Source of the DNA: Bromus sterilis
Lineage: Eukaryota; Streptophyta; Magnoliopsida; Poales; Poaceae
DNA length: 64,000 bases
Direction: 5' to 3'
NCBI GenBank assembly: GCA_950022295.1
Contig: OX465601.1
Span: 73,603,501 to 73,667,500, forward strand
Part shown: positions 33,593 to 45,955 of the stretch, piece by piece
Layout: each line of letters opens with the position of its first letter
Numbering within the stretch: the stretch's first letter is position 1
Position numbers and translations under genes: made by a program
The notes under the pieces: model-generated
Databases searched by the model: none
What the model was told of the DNA's origin: nothing
Seen by the model: the letters and a program-made list of their open reading frames with translations, nothing else

Positions 33593-34528
33593 TGTCGACT
33601 CCCCGGGGGCCACCCGGATTTGTTCGTTGTTAGCTAGAGGGACCTGTCGTTTCAGATCTCTCGGAACTAAATCATAAAATGGTTGCCTGTGAAGGGTAGC
33701 AACTGAGAGAGATGGGCGTGCATGCGGAGCCTTGTAATGGGCAGTTTGTACACCCCTGCAGGGTTAAATCTTTTTGAGAAGCCGTGTCCACGGTTATGGA
33801 CGACTTGGAACCTACGCCTTGTCCATAGATAACATCAACTGAATCATATCTAAAACTGGATCAACGTGTGTGTGCCTTGACTGCTTCTTCTTCGTCGGGA
33901 TGCGAAGGGGAGGACAAGGATAGGACAGGTGCTATGTTTGTGTAAGTAGCTGATAGCAGACTTGTTGGAGGCGATTCCTCATCGACTGCTTGGTTCCCAT
34001 CTTGCTCTAAATAGAATGTTAGCCACCTCATATATTGCTAGTGCGGCTGCAACCTCAACCACTACCCCCATCTTACCGTGAGAAGTTAGTTACAAGACTT
34101 GTTGATATAGCTCACTCCTTTCTTCTCTCTTTTACACACGTTATGCAAACGATCTTGAACTACAGAGGAGCTCGACGACCCTTCTTCTGGACGCCTTCGC
34201 GGAGACTCGACGACGACTAGTTAGGCGGATCCCGGCGGAGAGCCTGGACCCGTGTGGACGTGGGAATGGTGTGTTTTACCTTTGCCACTAGGCATTTGAT
34301 TGTAGTCTGTACTCAGACATGTATCTTCCGCTGATGTATTGTATTAAGGCAGTTGTATGTCGATTGTATGAAATGTTGTATCCTTGTAGCTGTAATGTTG
34401 TGATATCATGTTGGAAATCCGGGGCATATGGCATTGTCATATGTCGCGGTGGGACCGATATGTTCTTTGTCCTTGGATCTGGATGAAAACATCTAGATCT
34501 GGAACAGTACCGCGTATCGGGCCTTACA
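33593..34528 (+). repeat. LARD-like 5' LTR, only the 3' 936 bp
   Basis: Homologous to 62383-63307. The upstream about 3.5 kb expected from the other LTR is absent; the left edge joins a truncated Athila LTR. Confidence 0.75.
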
Positions 34529-34530
34529 AC

Positions 34531-34543
34531 TTGGTATCAGAGC
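34531..34543 (+). other. Primer-binding site of LARD-like element
   Basis: TTGGTATCAGAGC two bases after the LTR end CTTACA; complementary to initiator tRNA-Met. Confidence 0.85.
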
Positions 34544-35141
34544 CTTACCGACCGTAGGATCCCTTTTCTGACGGAAGTCTTGTCTAGAAAAAAACTATTT
34601 TGTAGTTACTAAGTTAGTTATCAAAGAGTAGGATTCGTTTTACTCCTTATCCCCTCCCTTTGGTAAGGAAGTGTGACGTAATATTTTCTCCTTCAACTTA
34701 TCCTCTTAAAAACCAAATTTAGGTTCTCGTTTAGGAGATTTCAGTCGGACCAATACTTTATCAGCAGCGGGTTGGTCGGCGTACTTCGAACTGGCTGAGC
34801 ATGGCTCATGGGCTTGTCACTCTACAACGACAAAAGCCCGACCCACGTGAAACAGCGAACCGGGTTGCCTGGTTATTATCCAACTAATGGATTCTGAACC
34901 TCCCGCTTTGGCTGTCCCCCTTTGTTCGCTTGAGTCGGCACTGTGTGTGGATCCTCCTCTGTCCCGTCTCATTGTCCAGGTTTTCGCACCTTCTTGAGTG
35001 ATGTTATTGTAGAAATGTTGGTATCGTATTGTTTTGATTAGGATTCTCATGTTTCGTGGCTTCCAGTAGCACCTAGGTAATCTTATCCCGGGAACCTTGG
35101 GTTTCTTTTCGCGAGTGGATTCAATTTTGTTGCTGTATGCC
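34544..35141 (+). other. LARD-like core, first half
   Basis: 598 bp without a supportable gene. Short frames on both strands have no recognisable similarity. The sequence stops at the solo LTR and resumes at 36791. Confidence 0.55.
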
Positions 35142-36790
35142 TGATACGTCCAAAACGTATCTATAATTTCTGCTTGCTCCATGCATGTTTTCTGTGATAT
35201 TGCTATGATCTAGATACACTTTCATACACTTTTGATCATATTTGGACTAACCTATTAACTCAGTGCACCACAGTGCCAGTTCCTGTTTTCTGCTGTTTTT
35301 CTATTTCAGTTTTCCCCCATATAAAAAGTGCCAGAAAAATTCTGGGAAAAATATAGGAAAAATCAGCGTACAAGAAGTTTCGCGAATAGCCCGAGTGGGG
35401 CCAGGGGGAGCCAGGGGTGGCCCACGCGGCCACCCGGCGCGGCCCCACCCCTAGCCGCGCCAGGGGGGGGGGCGCTTGGAGCCCCTGGTCCACCTCTGGC
35501 TGCCCCCCTTCGCCTATATATTCTCCGTCACGGGAAACTTCAGAAAAGAGAACCCTTTTTCGCGATCTCTCCTCTGTTCCTCGCCGCCGCGCTTCCGAGA
35601 TCGGGAGCACAAGAAGACCTCTTCCCGGCACCCGGCCGGAGGGAGGACCGACCTCCGGGAGTCTCCTCTCCACCATGGAAGCTCCCCGGATGTCTCATGA
35701 GTAGTTTTCCTTGGACCATGGGTCCGTGATCAGTAGCTATGTGATGTTCTCCTCCCCTCTTTGTTCTTCATGGTTTAGACCTCGTGAGCTGCCCTACATG
35801 ATCGAGGCACTTTTGTAATATTTCTGCTGTTGCTATGCTGAGTTTGATGGGATCTGATGGATTATGAGATTATGTTCAGATTGTGATTGAGTAATATATT
35901 TGGTTCTTATCTCTTATATTTTTGTTCCTAAGTAATTCTTGCATGTTCTCCGTTGCTGTTTATTGCTTTGGCCAAGTAGTAGGTAGTAACCCCAAGAGGG
36001 AACGTTATGCTCGATTGTGGGTTCATGCCCCCCCGATGACATGCTTGACTGACAGAAACATGAGTCTAGGGGATGTGCTGTTGCCACAAGGGGGAAAACA
36101 ACGGTGCTTGTAACCGCGGTTGCAAGGATTGTTTACTTTACGCAAAGTGCTTTTTAATGCAGTTGTCTGTTGCTTTGGGTTTACACTTTGGGTGGGGCTT
36201 GCAACTTAATACCAGCGAGATGTTCTGGATAGATATCTCAAGGTGGATGATTAGTAGTAGATGCAGTTGGATTTCGGTCTACTTATTTTGGCGTACTGCC
36301 CGTGCTTTTGAGCCTCTTCCTTTCTTTTGTAGCATAGTTAGCATTGCGGTGCGTTCATAATCCTGTCAATTGCCCTTCTGTAATTTGTTTACCTCACATA
36401 GCAGTTTTATAGTCTTTTGGGAGAGAGACATCACTAGTGAACATCACGTATCCCGGCCCATATCCTCATTACTGTTTCCACGTTCATTTACTTTTCTGCT
36501 TTTACTTTCAGTTGCTATCATTATCCCTTGTGTTTGATCCTTTGTGAACAACAAGACCGGAGAGATTGACAACCTCTCTGAACTTCGTTGGGAACAAAGT
36601 TATTTGTGTATGTGTGCAGGTCCGCGTCAGTAGCGCCGCTGACACCTACTTATCATCTCTGGAGTCCTAATGGAGACAAACCTTGGTATCTTTACTGAGG
36701 GAAATTTTCTGCTGTGCTACATCACGCCTTCCACTTGGGGCTCACCAACGAAGGGCGAGAAGACTACACCCGTCAACTCTCGCGTCATCA
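35142..36790 (+). mobile_element. Solo LTR (Athila-type)
   Basis: 1649 bp, TGATACGTCC...GTCATCA, with no PBS or PPT on either side. Flanking pentamers are ATGCC (35137-35141) and ATACC (36791-36795), a 4-of-5 target duplication. TATATA at 35515-35520 after CTTCGCC is the likely LTR promoter. It arose by recombination between the two LTRs of a full element. Confidence 0.8.
35515..35520 (+). promoter_or_regulatory. TATA box of Athila-type solo LTR
   Basis: CGCCTATATATTCTCCG, conserved as CGCCTAT(A/T)TATTCTCC in sister LTRs, about 190 bp upstream of the conserved GGACCATGGGTCC palindrome. Confidence 0.45.
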
Positions 36791-37056
36791 ATACCCTCGT
36801 TTGATCCGTGCTTGCTCCCGATTAGTTTCCTGCACCCATGGAAGATTCTTCTCTGATATCGGCATCTCAAGTCAGGTTGGATCCTGACAGAAGCAAACGT
36901 CATTGTCTCGATGAGCAAGGCCTCTGTTGGTGGTGTCGGGAAGTTTCACCTCTTGCTCGATTTCCCCTCTTGCAAAATCTCGGTCCATTACCCCGGGGTA
37001 TGCCGGATCTCGGGACGAGATCCTCTGTTGGTGGTGGCGAGTTGGGGAAGAAATTT
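36791..37056 (+). other. LARD-like core, second half, and possible PPT
   Basis: Contains a short frame from an ATG at 36838 (MEDSSLISASQVRLDPDRSK), 94 codons if read into the LTR, with no known relatives. It ends in TTGGGGAAGAAATTT, a plausible PPT before TGCACA at 37057. The LTR start cannot be checked because the left LTR lacks this part. Confidence 0.4.
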
Positions 37057-38133
37057 TGCACATTTATTCTTTGCCATAATCGATGTTACAGAAAAATGCC
37101 AATCATTTTTCATGTTATGTAAAAGGATTATTTTCTGTCTCTTCGTGTTCTTGCATTTCTCCTGTTGTCATTTTGTTAAAAGAATAAATGCAGACTTTCC
37201 TTTTAGCCAGTTGGGCCCAATCCTCTCTCTGACCCAGCCCACTTCCTCTCTCTCCCCAGCCCAGTTCAACTCCAAGCAAGCCCAACAGAGACACCTCCCC
37301 TCCTTTTTCCCCTGCACGTGGAGGACCCCTCCTCCCGCCTCACAGCCATGGCGCGAGAGAGAGGTGGAGCCCTCCCGGCAGCCTCCTCTCCCCCTCCCCT
37401 TTATAGCTAGCGCCCCGTCTCCTCTCACCTCTCAACCCTAGCCCCTCTCCTCTTCCTCTAGCTGTCGCCACCCGATTTTCCCATCTCCTTCCCCTTCTCT
37501 GCGTCCGCCATGAATAGAGGAGTCGGAGCTCCAATTCGTTGAGGCCGCGTCCCAATCATATCCCACTTCTCCTTCAAGCGTCTTCCCCCGTCCCTTGGTG
37601 CGTCTCCGTCCACGCGGAGTAGAGGCCGGTGTGCCTCTGCTACTCCTCGGCACCCCGTCTTCTTCCTCATCTTCAAGACGTCCGCTTCCCCGAGCCGGCG
37701 ATCGCCTCCTCCTTGAGCCCGCGATCGACGACTCCGAGACCCCGCTGTGAGCCTTCTCCTTCCCTCTTCTTGTTTTCCTCACGCATAGGTCGTCCCCGTA
37801 GCATCATTGTAGCTGTAGGCCGCCCATGTAATCCTCTGTTCCCGTTCGCCGTTGACGTGGCCGTGCACGTCGCCGGCGTCCCATCCGTCCGGGACATGGC
37901 CGAGGCGTGACCGCGACATCTCTTGCACCCGCCTTGACCGAGTGGTGCGTTCCCAGGCTGCGCCCCATACTCGTTGTGGATGCCCATGTGTGTCTCGCCA
38001 TGTTTAGTGGAGACAACACCCAACCTGTCGGGTTTCAGTTCCTTTAGGTGTTGCAGGTGTCTAATTCCTTGTTTAGATTCAGTTAGCCCGTGTGGCCATG
38101 TTTTGTGCGTCCAGTTTCTTCTTCTGACAAGAT

Positions 38134-38220
38134 CATCTGAGTGATGCACTGGCGCTGGAGCACGGATTTCATCTAAGAGGTGCAGGGTTCAAGCCCAGGT
38201 GCAGCAAAGCGTCCCCCTTT
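38134..38220 (+). repeat. tRNA-like / SINE-like segment (pol III B-box)
   Basis: CACTGGCGCTGGAGC resembles an A-box, followed about 30 bp later by GCAGGGTTCAAGCCCAGG (B-box core GGTTCAAGCC), then GTGCAGCAAAG and a T5 run. It may be the tRNA-derived head of a SINE. A second similar cassette is at 60705-60765. I could not fold a full cloverleaf. Confidence 0.3.
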
Positions 38221-38320
38221 TTACTGCTATTTTTGAATCCTTTTTATTTAGCGCTCTAGCTAGATCTTCTGAGTTTAGTTTCATTTCATGTCAAGTTGAT
38301 CACTTTGGTGCAGTGTGATA

Positions 38321-38325
38321 CGTCC
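38321..38325 (+). repeat. Target-site duplication CAGTG (left)
   Basis: Exact match to 60098-60102. Confidence 0.95.
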
Positions 38326-39733
38326 CAAACGTATCGATAAATTCTGCTTGCTCCATGCATGTTTTGTGTGATATTGCTATGATCTAGATACACTTTCATA
38401 CACTTTTGATCATATTTTGACTAACCTATTAACTCAGTGCACCCAGTGCCAGTTTCTGTTTTCTGCTATTTTATTTTAGTTTTCCACCGCCGCAGCGCTT
38501 CCAAGATCGGAAGCACCAGCGGACCTCTTCCCGGCACCCTGCCGGAGGGTGGATCGACCTCCGGGAGCTTCCCCTCCATCATGGATGCTTCCCGGATGTG
38601 CCGGGAGTAGTTTCCTCTGGACCATGGGTCCGTGATCAGTAGCTATGTGATGTTCTCCTCCCCTCTTTGTTCTTCATGGTTTAGACCTCGTGAGCTGCCT
38701 TACATGATCGAGGCACATATGTAATCTTTCTGCTGTTGCTATGCTGAGTTTGATGGGATCTGATGGATTATTAGATTATGTTCTGATTGTGATAGAGTAA
38801 TATATTTGGTTCTTATCTTTTATATTTTCGTTCCTAAGTAATTCTAGCATCTTCTCCGTTGCTGTTTATTTCTTTGGCCATGTAGTAGGTAGTAACTCCA
38901 AGAGGGAACGTTATGCTCGATTGTGGGTTCATGCCCCCTGATGACACGCTTGAGTCACAGAAACATGAGTCTAGGGGATGTGTTGTTGCCACAAGGGGGA
39001 AAACAACGGTGCTTGTAACCGCGGTTGCAAGGATTGTTTACTTTACGCAAAGTTCTTTTTAATGCAGTTGTCTGTTGCTTTGGGTTTACACTTTGGGTGG
39101 GGCTCACAACTTAATACTAGCGAGATGGTCTGGATAGATATCTCAAGGTGGATGATTAGTACTAGATGCAGATGGATTTCGGTCTACTTATTTTGTCATA
39201 CTGCCCATGCTTTTCAGCCTCTTCCTTTATTTTGTAGCATAGTTAGCACTGCGGTGCGTTTATAATCCTGTCAATTGCCCATCTGTAATTTGTTTACCTC
39301 ACATAGCAGTTTTATCGTCTTTTGGGAGAGATACATCACTAGTGAACATCATGGGACCCCGGTCCATATTCTCATCATTGTTTACACGCTTATTTACTTT
39401 CTATCTTTTACTTTCAGTTGCTGTCATTATCATTATCCCTTGTGTTTGATCTTGTGTAAACAACAAGACCAGAGAGATTCAAAACCTCTCTGAACTTCGT
39501 TGGGAGAAAAGTTATTTGTGTCAGTGTGCAGGTCCATGTGAAGTAAACAACCCAGAGTTGTGAACGGCGCCATTGTTCGCTTCACCACCTACTTATCATC
39601 TTCGGAGTCCTACTGGTCGACACTCTCAACCTTGGTATCTTCACCAAGGGAAACTTGCCTCTACGCTGCATCTCACCTTCCACTTGGGGTAACCAACGAA
39701 GGGTGAGAAGCAATTATCCTCTCTCGCGTATTA
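38326..39733 (+). repeat. Athila-type 5' LTR with internal deletion
   Basis: 1408 bp, beginning TGATACG and ending CGTATTA (its partner ends CGTATCA). Compared with sister LTRs, about 270-330 bp are missing at about 38486, where TTTTCC joins CCGCCGC. The lost part includes the GC-rich block and the TATA box. Confidence 0.88.
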
Positions 39734-39743
39734 GGCAAATTTC

Positions 39744-39761
39744 TGGCGCCGTTGCCGGGGA
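39744..39761 (+). other. Primer-binding site (tRNA-Asp type)
   Basis: TGGCGCCGTTGCCGGGGA, ten bases after the LTR end; the form known from Athila-clade elements. The same 18-mer is at 46091-46108 on the minus strand. Confidence 0.88.
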
Positions 39762-39897
39762 CCCCGAGTGATAAGATAGGGGAGTTTCCCACTACCTTTT
39801 ACCTTTACTTTTTAGTCTTGTTAGTTTACCTTTCAGTTTTTATCTTTGTGTCTTATATCAAAAATTACAAAAAAAATCTGCCACACTTGCTGCTACT

Positions 39898-40381
39898 ATG
39901 GGTTCCGCTGAAAATACCAAGTTTTGTGACTTAACTAGTCACAACAACAAAGACTTTATCTGCACTCCTATTGCCACACCTGCCACTTCAGCTACCTCTT
40001 TTGAAATTAAACCCGCTTTGCTAAACCTTGTTATGAGAGATCAATTCTTTGGTGCTAGAGATGCTGATGCTTTACACTTGAATAATTTTGTTGTATTATG
40101 TGATATGAAAAAGTATAAAGAAGTAGAAGGTGATGTTGTTAAGCTCAAGCTTTTCCCTTTCTCTTTGAGGGAAGGAGCTAAAATCTGGTTTCAATCTTTG
40201 CCTAGTAATAGCATAGATTCTTGGGATAAGTGCAAAGATGCTTTTATTGGGAAGTACTACCCACCTGCTAAAATTATCCAATTGAGGAGCAACATTATGA
40301 ATTTTAAGCAATTGGATAATGAACATGTTTCCCAAGCTTGGGAACGTATGAAATCTCTTGTTAAGAAATTCCCTATAGATG
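39898..40381 (+). pseudogene. Athila-type gag, N-terminal part
   Basis: Start ATGGGTTCCGCTG, about 135 bp after the PBS. The capsid-like retrotransposon gag domain is clear: LREGAKIWFQSLPSNSIDSW, then CKDAFIGKYYPP and LDNEHVSQAWERMKSLVKKF. After 161 codons it is cut by the antisense Athila element. Removing that element with one 5-bp target copy makes the frame run straight into 47750, so the insertion itself is what broke gag here. The protein would package element RNA. Confidence 0.88.
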
Positions 40382-42005
40382 TGATGGCTTCTCGCCCTTC
40401 GTTGGTTACCCCAAGTGGAAGGTTGAGATGTAGCGCAGCAGCAAGTTTCCCTCGGTGAAGATACCAAGGTTTGTCTCCAGTAGGAATTTAGAGATGATAA
40501 GTAGGTGTCAGCGGCGCAACTGACGCGGACCTGCACACAAACACAGATAACTTTGTTCCCAAATGAAGTTCAGAGAGGTTGTCAATCTCTCCGGTCTTGT
40601 TGTTCACAAAGGGTAAAACACAAAGGATAATGATAGCAACTTAAAGTAAAAAGCAGGAAAGTAAATATAGCGCGGAAACAGTAATAAGGATATGGACCGG
40701 GATACGTGATGTTCACTAGTGATGTCTCTCTCCCAAAAGACTATAAAACTGCTATGCGAGGTAAACAAATTACAGAAGGGCAATTGACAGGATTATGAAC
40801 GCACCGCAATGCTAACTATGCTACAAAAGAAAGCAAGAGGCTCAAAAGCACGGGCAGTACGCCAAAATAAGTAGACCGTAATCTAACTGCATCTACTACT
40901 AATCATCCACCTTGAGATATCTATCCAGAACATATCGCTGGTATTAAGTTGCGAGCCCCACCCAAAGTGTAAACCCAAAGCAACAGACAACTGCATTAAA
41001 AAGCACTTTGCGTAAAGTAAACAATCCTTGCAACCGCGGTTACAAGCACCGTTGTTTTCCCCCTTGTGGCAACAACACATCCCCTAGACTCATGTTTCTG
41101 TCACTCAAGCGTGTCATCGGGGGCATGAACCCACAGTCGAGCATAACGTTCCCTCTTGGAGTCACTACCTACTACTTGGCCAAAGCAATAAACAACAACG
41201 GAGAACATGCAAGAATTACATAGGAACAAAAATATAAGAGATAAAGACCAAATATATTACTCTATCGCAATCTGAACATAATCTCATAATCCATCAGATC
41301 CCATCAAACTCAGCATAGCAATAGCAGAAATATTACAAAAGTGCCTCGATCATGTAGGGCAGCTCACGAGGTCTAAACAATGAAGAACAAAGAGGGGAGG
41401 AGAACATCACATAGCTATTGATCACGGACCCATGGTCCAAGGAAAACTACTCACGAGACATCCGGGGAGCATCCATGGTGGAGAGGAGACTCCCGGAGGT
41501 CGGCCCTCCCTCCGGCAGGGTGCCGGAAGAGGTCTTCTGGTGCTCCCGATATCGGAAGCGCGGCGGCGGCGGAACAGAGGCGAGTTTGCGAAATAGAGTT
41601 CTGTCTTTTGAGTTTCCCCGTGACGAAGAATAAATAGGCGAAGGGGGGAAGCCAGAGAAGGACCAGGGACCCCAGGCGCCCCCTAGCGCGGCCAGGGGTG
41701 GGGCCGCGCCGGGTGGCCGCCTGGGCCACCCCTGGATCCCCTCTGGCCCCACTCGGGCTCTTCGCGATGCTTCCCGTACGCTGATTTTTCCTATATTTTT
41801 CCTGGAATTTTTCTGGCACTTTTTATATGGGGGAAAACTGAAATAGAAAAACAACAGAAAACAGGAACTGGCACTGTGGTGCACTGAGTTAATAGGTTAG
41901 TACAAATATGATCAAAAGTGTATGAAAGTGTATCTAGATCATAGCAATATCACACAAAACATGCATGGAGCAAGCAGAAATTATAGATACGTTTTGGACG
42001 TATCA
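40382..42005 (-). repeat. Antisense Athila-type 3' LTR
   Basis: 1624 bp. On the minus strand it starts TGATACGTCC (42005) and ends GAAGCCATCA (40382). It is preceded on that strand by the PPT motif at 42018-42006. Confidence 0.9.
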
Positions 42006-44800
42006 ACATCCCCAAGCTTAATTCCTGCTCGTCCTCGAGTAGGTAAATGATAACGGCATAATTTCTGTGGTGACATGCTAGCAACATATAAGAACTTTGA
42101 AAAGTAAAGCAATCAAGGTTAGAAACTCGATTCAAGTCATAACAAGCAAGAGTCTATATTAGCATTGAAACAAGTAACAAAAGAACATTAGGTCCAAGAG
42201 CTCTCGCTGTCCGTGACTCGAATGTCTCCAAATGGTGTTTGCGTGCAAGAAGGGGGATAGGGAATACGAGAAAAACAATTTATTTGTTGAGAACTCAATC
42301 TACTAAAGTTTCACACTCGGTCTTTTTCTGGAATCTTATCTTGACTCGTCCCCAGACCACTAGCCAGGTACAAGTCAATATGATCCACTCCTTTTTCAAT
42401 ATTTTGAGCACTCATGCAATGGATGAGCGTAAGCACGAGAGTTGACACTTAGGATGGCAAAGAGAGAAGTACGGAGGAGGAAGACAAAAAGGATGAGAAA
42501 GGCTCACATCAATGAGGACAATCATAGGCAAGAGATGCCAAATGATAGATATGATGTGAGGAGTAGGGATATCCATGCAACAGATGCACATATGAGCTAA
42601 GAAGCTCTCCAATGGAACTAGTGGGGGTGCATCTAACTTGCTCGCTCATGAAGACCTAGAGCTCGTTTGAGGAGGCTCATCCTTGGAATATGCAAGCCAA
42701 GTTCTATAGTGTGAAGGTCCCCACATAGCTATATGCATAATAATCATCTCTATGGAGTACAAGGATATAAAGGGAGTACTAGTGTGGATCTCTCAAAAGG
42801 ATAGTAGTGTTGCCCCTTTCTCTCTTTTTTTCTATTTTTTTGTATTTTATTGTGGCCTCAATGGCTCTTTCTATTTATCTCTCATTTGTCCTCTTTGGGA
42901 TTTTTTATTGTGTCCACTTTGGGATCTTTTACTCACTTAAGGGCAACACTCTATTTTACAAGAAGGTAAAGGAGATCTTTCACACTTTACAAGGTACTCA
43001 AAATCATAAAGAAGATGTAACTATCATGATGTATGCAATGTATGTCGCTGCCAGTGTAGCAGGAACATGTATGACATGGAGATCAAGTAATGAAGAGGTG
43101 GATGTTGCATGGCAATATATCTCGGAAAGGCTATGGAAATGCCTTGATAGGTAGGTATGGTGGCTGTTTTGAGGAAAGATATAAGGAGGTTTATGATGAC
43201 AGAGTGTATCATGCCAAGGGTTTGGATGTACCGGCGAAGGTGGACACCAACTCTCGGAGTGAGAAGAAGGCAATGCACGACACAGGAGATGCTAGCAAAA
43301 TATGGGAAGGTGGAAGTGTCAACTTTCAATACTTACATTAGTCCAAAGAACTCATGCACTTATTATCGGTAACTCTCAATCTAAAAAGGAGGTTCACAAA
43401 GAGACAAGTACCCCGAGGAGGAGTGTATGGGGGTTTGGTTATCCTTGCGCATCCTTGACTTATGGTACGTGAGTGTTCTCTAATATTCGATCCCTCCAAG
43501 GATTAGTGATCCATCTAGTAGCTCGAGTTCTCAACTAGTTTTGTGGGTTTTGAAAATACACACGAATTGCCCAAAATACGACACCTATCACTAATAGGCT
43601 AGAGCTCTTGACACCAAAAATTCAAACATTACTCACAACAATACCTCAAAACTATTGCAAGTTACTACTAAAATTAAATAGCAACCTCAATTACCTACTT
43701 TCCAGACAAGACACAACTTAGTGCAACAACCAACTCTCTGTAACAAGATAAACATGAAAACTAAAAAGTGTTCCATCAACAAACTAAACAAAATCCAAGG
43801 CTCTTGCTAAAGACAAACTAAGACTAAAACTAAACATGGCAGCTGCTACGAAAAGATAAAGAACACACAACAGCAAAAAGATAAGCAGGAAAAATCCTAT
43901 GATGTGTTCTAGATTTTGAAAGTGGAGCATGTTTCTCTCCCACACAAAGTAAGACGGGATCTAACTTTTTATGAACAGAAAGCAAAGCTAAAGAAAACTA
44001 AAAATAAAACCTAAGAGCGAGACGCTCCAAGCATAGCACATAACGCATGAAGTGATAAAAATATAGTGAGACGAAGGACGAACTGATGATTGTTGATGGA
44101 GAAGGGGATGCACGGGGGCATCCCCAAGCTTAGATGCTTGAGTCTCCTTGAATATTTATTGGGGATGCATCGGGGCATCCCCAAGCTTGAGCGCTTGACA
44201 CTCCTGGATCTTCTTTCATCATCTTCCATCACACACTTGAAAACGACCTTCATACATAACTCATCATAAGCTGATTAGAGAGGTTATTACCCTTAATAAA
44301 ATAATTTTTCCCACTGGATATAAAGATATTCTTGAAGAGCTACTGTTTATCAAGAGTGCCAAAAAGTTTTTTCAAAGAAAAAGCAAGCTTAAGGTTTGCA
44401 AAAGTTAGGAGAGACAAAACGTGGCAGAATCTGTGAAAAACAGAACAGCTGGTAGTAAAGAATTTTTTAGGGGCACTTCTGCAACTCAAATAAAAAAACT
44501 CAGAACATACGGAAGTTTCGTAATTGTATAGAGCACGCTGTCAAAAAAATTCAGATCAAAAAGATGATCTGGTGATTTGATTCGAAGTTTTCTATCAAGG
44601 GACAGAATCTGTTTTCTGGACAGCACGTCACAACTTTTGCTTCCCTTATCATAAGAGGCTATAACTTGGCACAAAGCTGAAAAATAAAGATACAATGACG
44701 TTGATACAGTAGTAACAAACATCAAGACACAACAAAAGCAAAAATAAACCTAATTCGTTATGGGCTGCCTCCCAAAAGCGCTTTCTTTTATGCCTTTAAG
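42006..44800 (-). other. Antisense Athila-type 3' non-coding region
   Basis: Matches 49316-52113 and 1656-4456 in reverse. It includes two AAGCTTGGGGATG motifs with hairpins near 44105-44195 and the terminal PPT at 42006-42018. There is no gag, RT or integrase. The 43090-43341 plus-strand frame is the antisense ORF listed separately. Confidence 0.75.
43090..43341 (+). other. Possible antisense ORF in Athila-type 3' region (copy 3)
   Basis: 83 codons with the core GNISRKGYGNALIGRYGG, antisense to its element. The upstream part seen in copy 2 (MYDM) is out of frame here because of extra bases around 43078-43095. Coding is doubtful. Confidence 0.25.
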
Positions 44801-45955
44801 CTAGGCATGAAGATTATGAAAGATGCTCACAAGAGAATAAGAATTGAAGCAAAAGAGAGCATCAAGAAGCAAATGTGAAACACATTTAAGCCTAACCCAC
44901 TTCCTATGCATAGGCATCTTGTAAGAAAATAAGTCAAAGAAGCACAAAGTGACATGCATAGAAAGGTGGAACATGAACATCTTCAAAACTTTCAACATAA
45001 AGAGAGGAGTTTTAGTAATATGGAATTTTCTACAACCAAACTTCCCTCTCTCAAAATAATTTTCAGTAGTATCATGAACAACATCAAGAATATAACTATC
45101 ACATAAATCATGTTGTTCATGAACTGCAAGCATACGTGTATAGTTTTCAACACGGTCTTTAGGATTATAAGATAAATGCAACCCATCACATTGAGCCTTG
45201 ATAAGAGCAAAGTTCTCCGGAGTTGGAGATTTCAAAAAGATAATAGGACAATCAAGTGTGGGTGCAATAGCAACAATTTCATGCTTAACTTAAGGAACTA
45301 TAGAGAGTTCATTTTTGTCAGCATCATCCATAGTGGCATCATGGCCATCAACAAAGCAAGTATCAAAATCATCAGAAAGGGAAGTATCAAGTGAGTCCTC
45401 AGAATCATAAGATTCCTCTTCATAGCAATCATTAGCCTCTTCTTGGGCAGCAAGCATTCTATTTTTAAAATCCTCAATATAAGCATTGGAAGTATAATTC
45501 TCGAAGCAATAAGCAAGAACTGCAAAGTTTTCAGACTCGAAAATAGTATCGTGATATTTTTCAATCAAAGAAGCAATCTCATAGGCACCTTTAAAAGCAA
45601 CAAACTCTTCAATCTTTTCAACATCAAAGTAATCATAAACACCTTTAGCATAAGAAGTTAGGATCTCATTTTCATTAAACTCACATTGGAAAGGGAGGTG
45701 TTTATGATCTATATTAGAACAGCAAGTAAAATCATAAATGTGGCACAAAAGTTTAGCATGGCAATAAGAAGTTTGTATTTGGTCCCATAAGTTTTTCCCT
45801 TTCTCAGATAGGCGGTGCCGCGTATAATGAGCATGCTCATCCAATGATTTTCCCTCAACCAAGTCGGTTGGGTTTTTAGCGCGAGCACAAATTGATCAAA
45901 GACGAGCCAAGTGAAACATGTCCATCCTACCATATTTGGGTGGTTCCACACCCAT
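44801..45955 (-). pseudogene. Unknown ORF in antisense Athila-type element (replaces gag)
   Basis: One frame from an ATG at 45955 to 44801, broken by TGA (45896-45898) and TAA (45290-45292). The middle part (45862-45290) is 190 codons: SLDEHAHYTRHRLSEKGKNL near the start, Cys/His residues, then a very acidic stretch (45300-45450). The last part contains NPKDRVENYTRMLAVHEQHD and ends hydrophobic. I do not recognise a domain; it is not gag, protease, RT, RNase H or integrase. It sits exactly where gag-protease sits in the related element at 38326. It may be a captured host sequence or a lineage-specific ORF. Confidence 0.6.

Larger units (their letters stand above)
37057..38325 (+). repeat. LARD-like 3' LTR, first part
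   Basis: GC-rich from 37190 to 37930, with many overlapping frames on both strands but none recognisable. It ends at the Athila insertion, whose left target copy CAGTG is 38321-38325. A tRNA-like box lies near 38140-38215. Confidence 0.5.

Noticed and set aside
35260..35729. 130-codon frames around the GC-rich block of Athila LTRs (also 41447-41884, 47159-47623, 4570-5022)
   Set aside because: Recur in each LTR copy with differing stops and frames; this is the promoter and leader region.
37168..38149. Cluster of GC-rich frames that could suggest a host gene exon
   Set aside because: Frames overlap on both strands, none shows a domain or splice pattern, and the position is inside the LARD-like LTR.
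39341..39493. Short frames (72-95 codons) recurring at 36073, 38978, 40883, 46529, 58128 and 59639
   Set aside because: All fall in the same LTR segment and vary in frame between copies.
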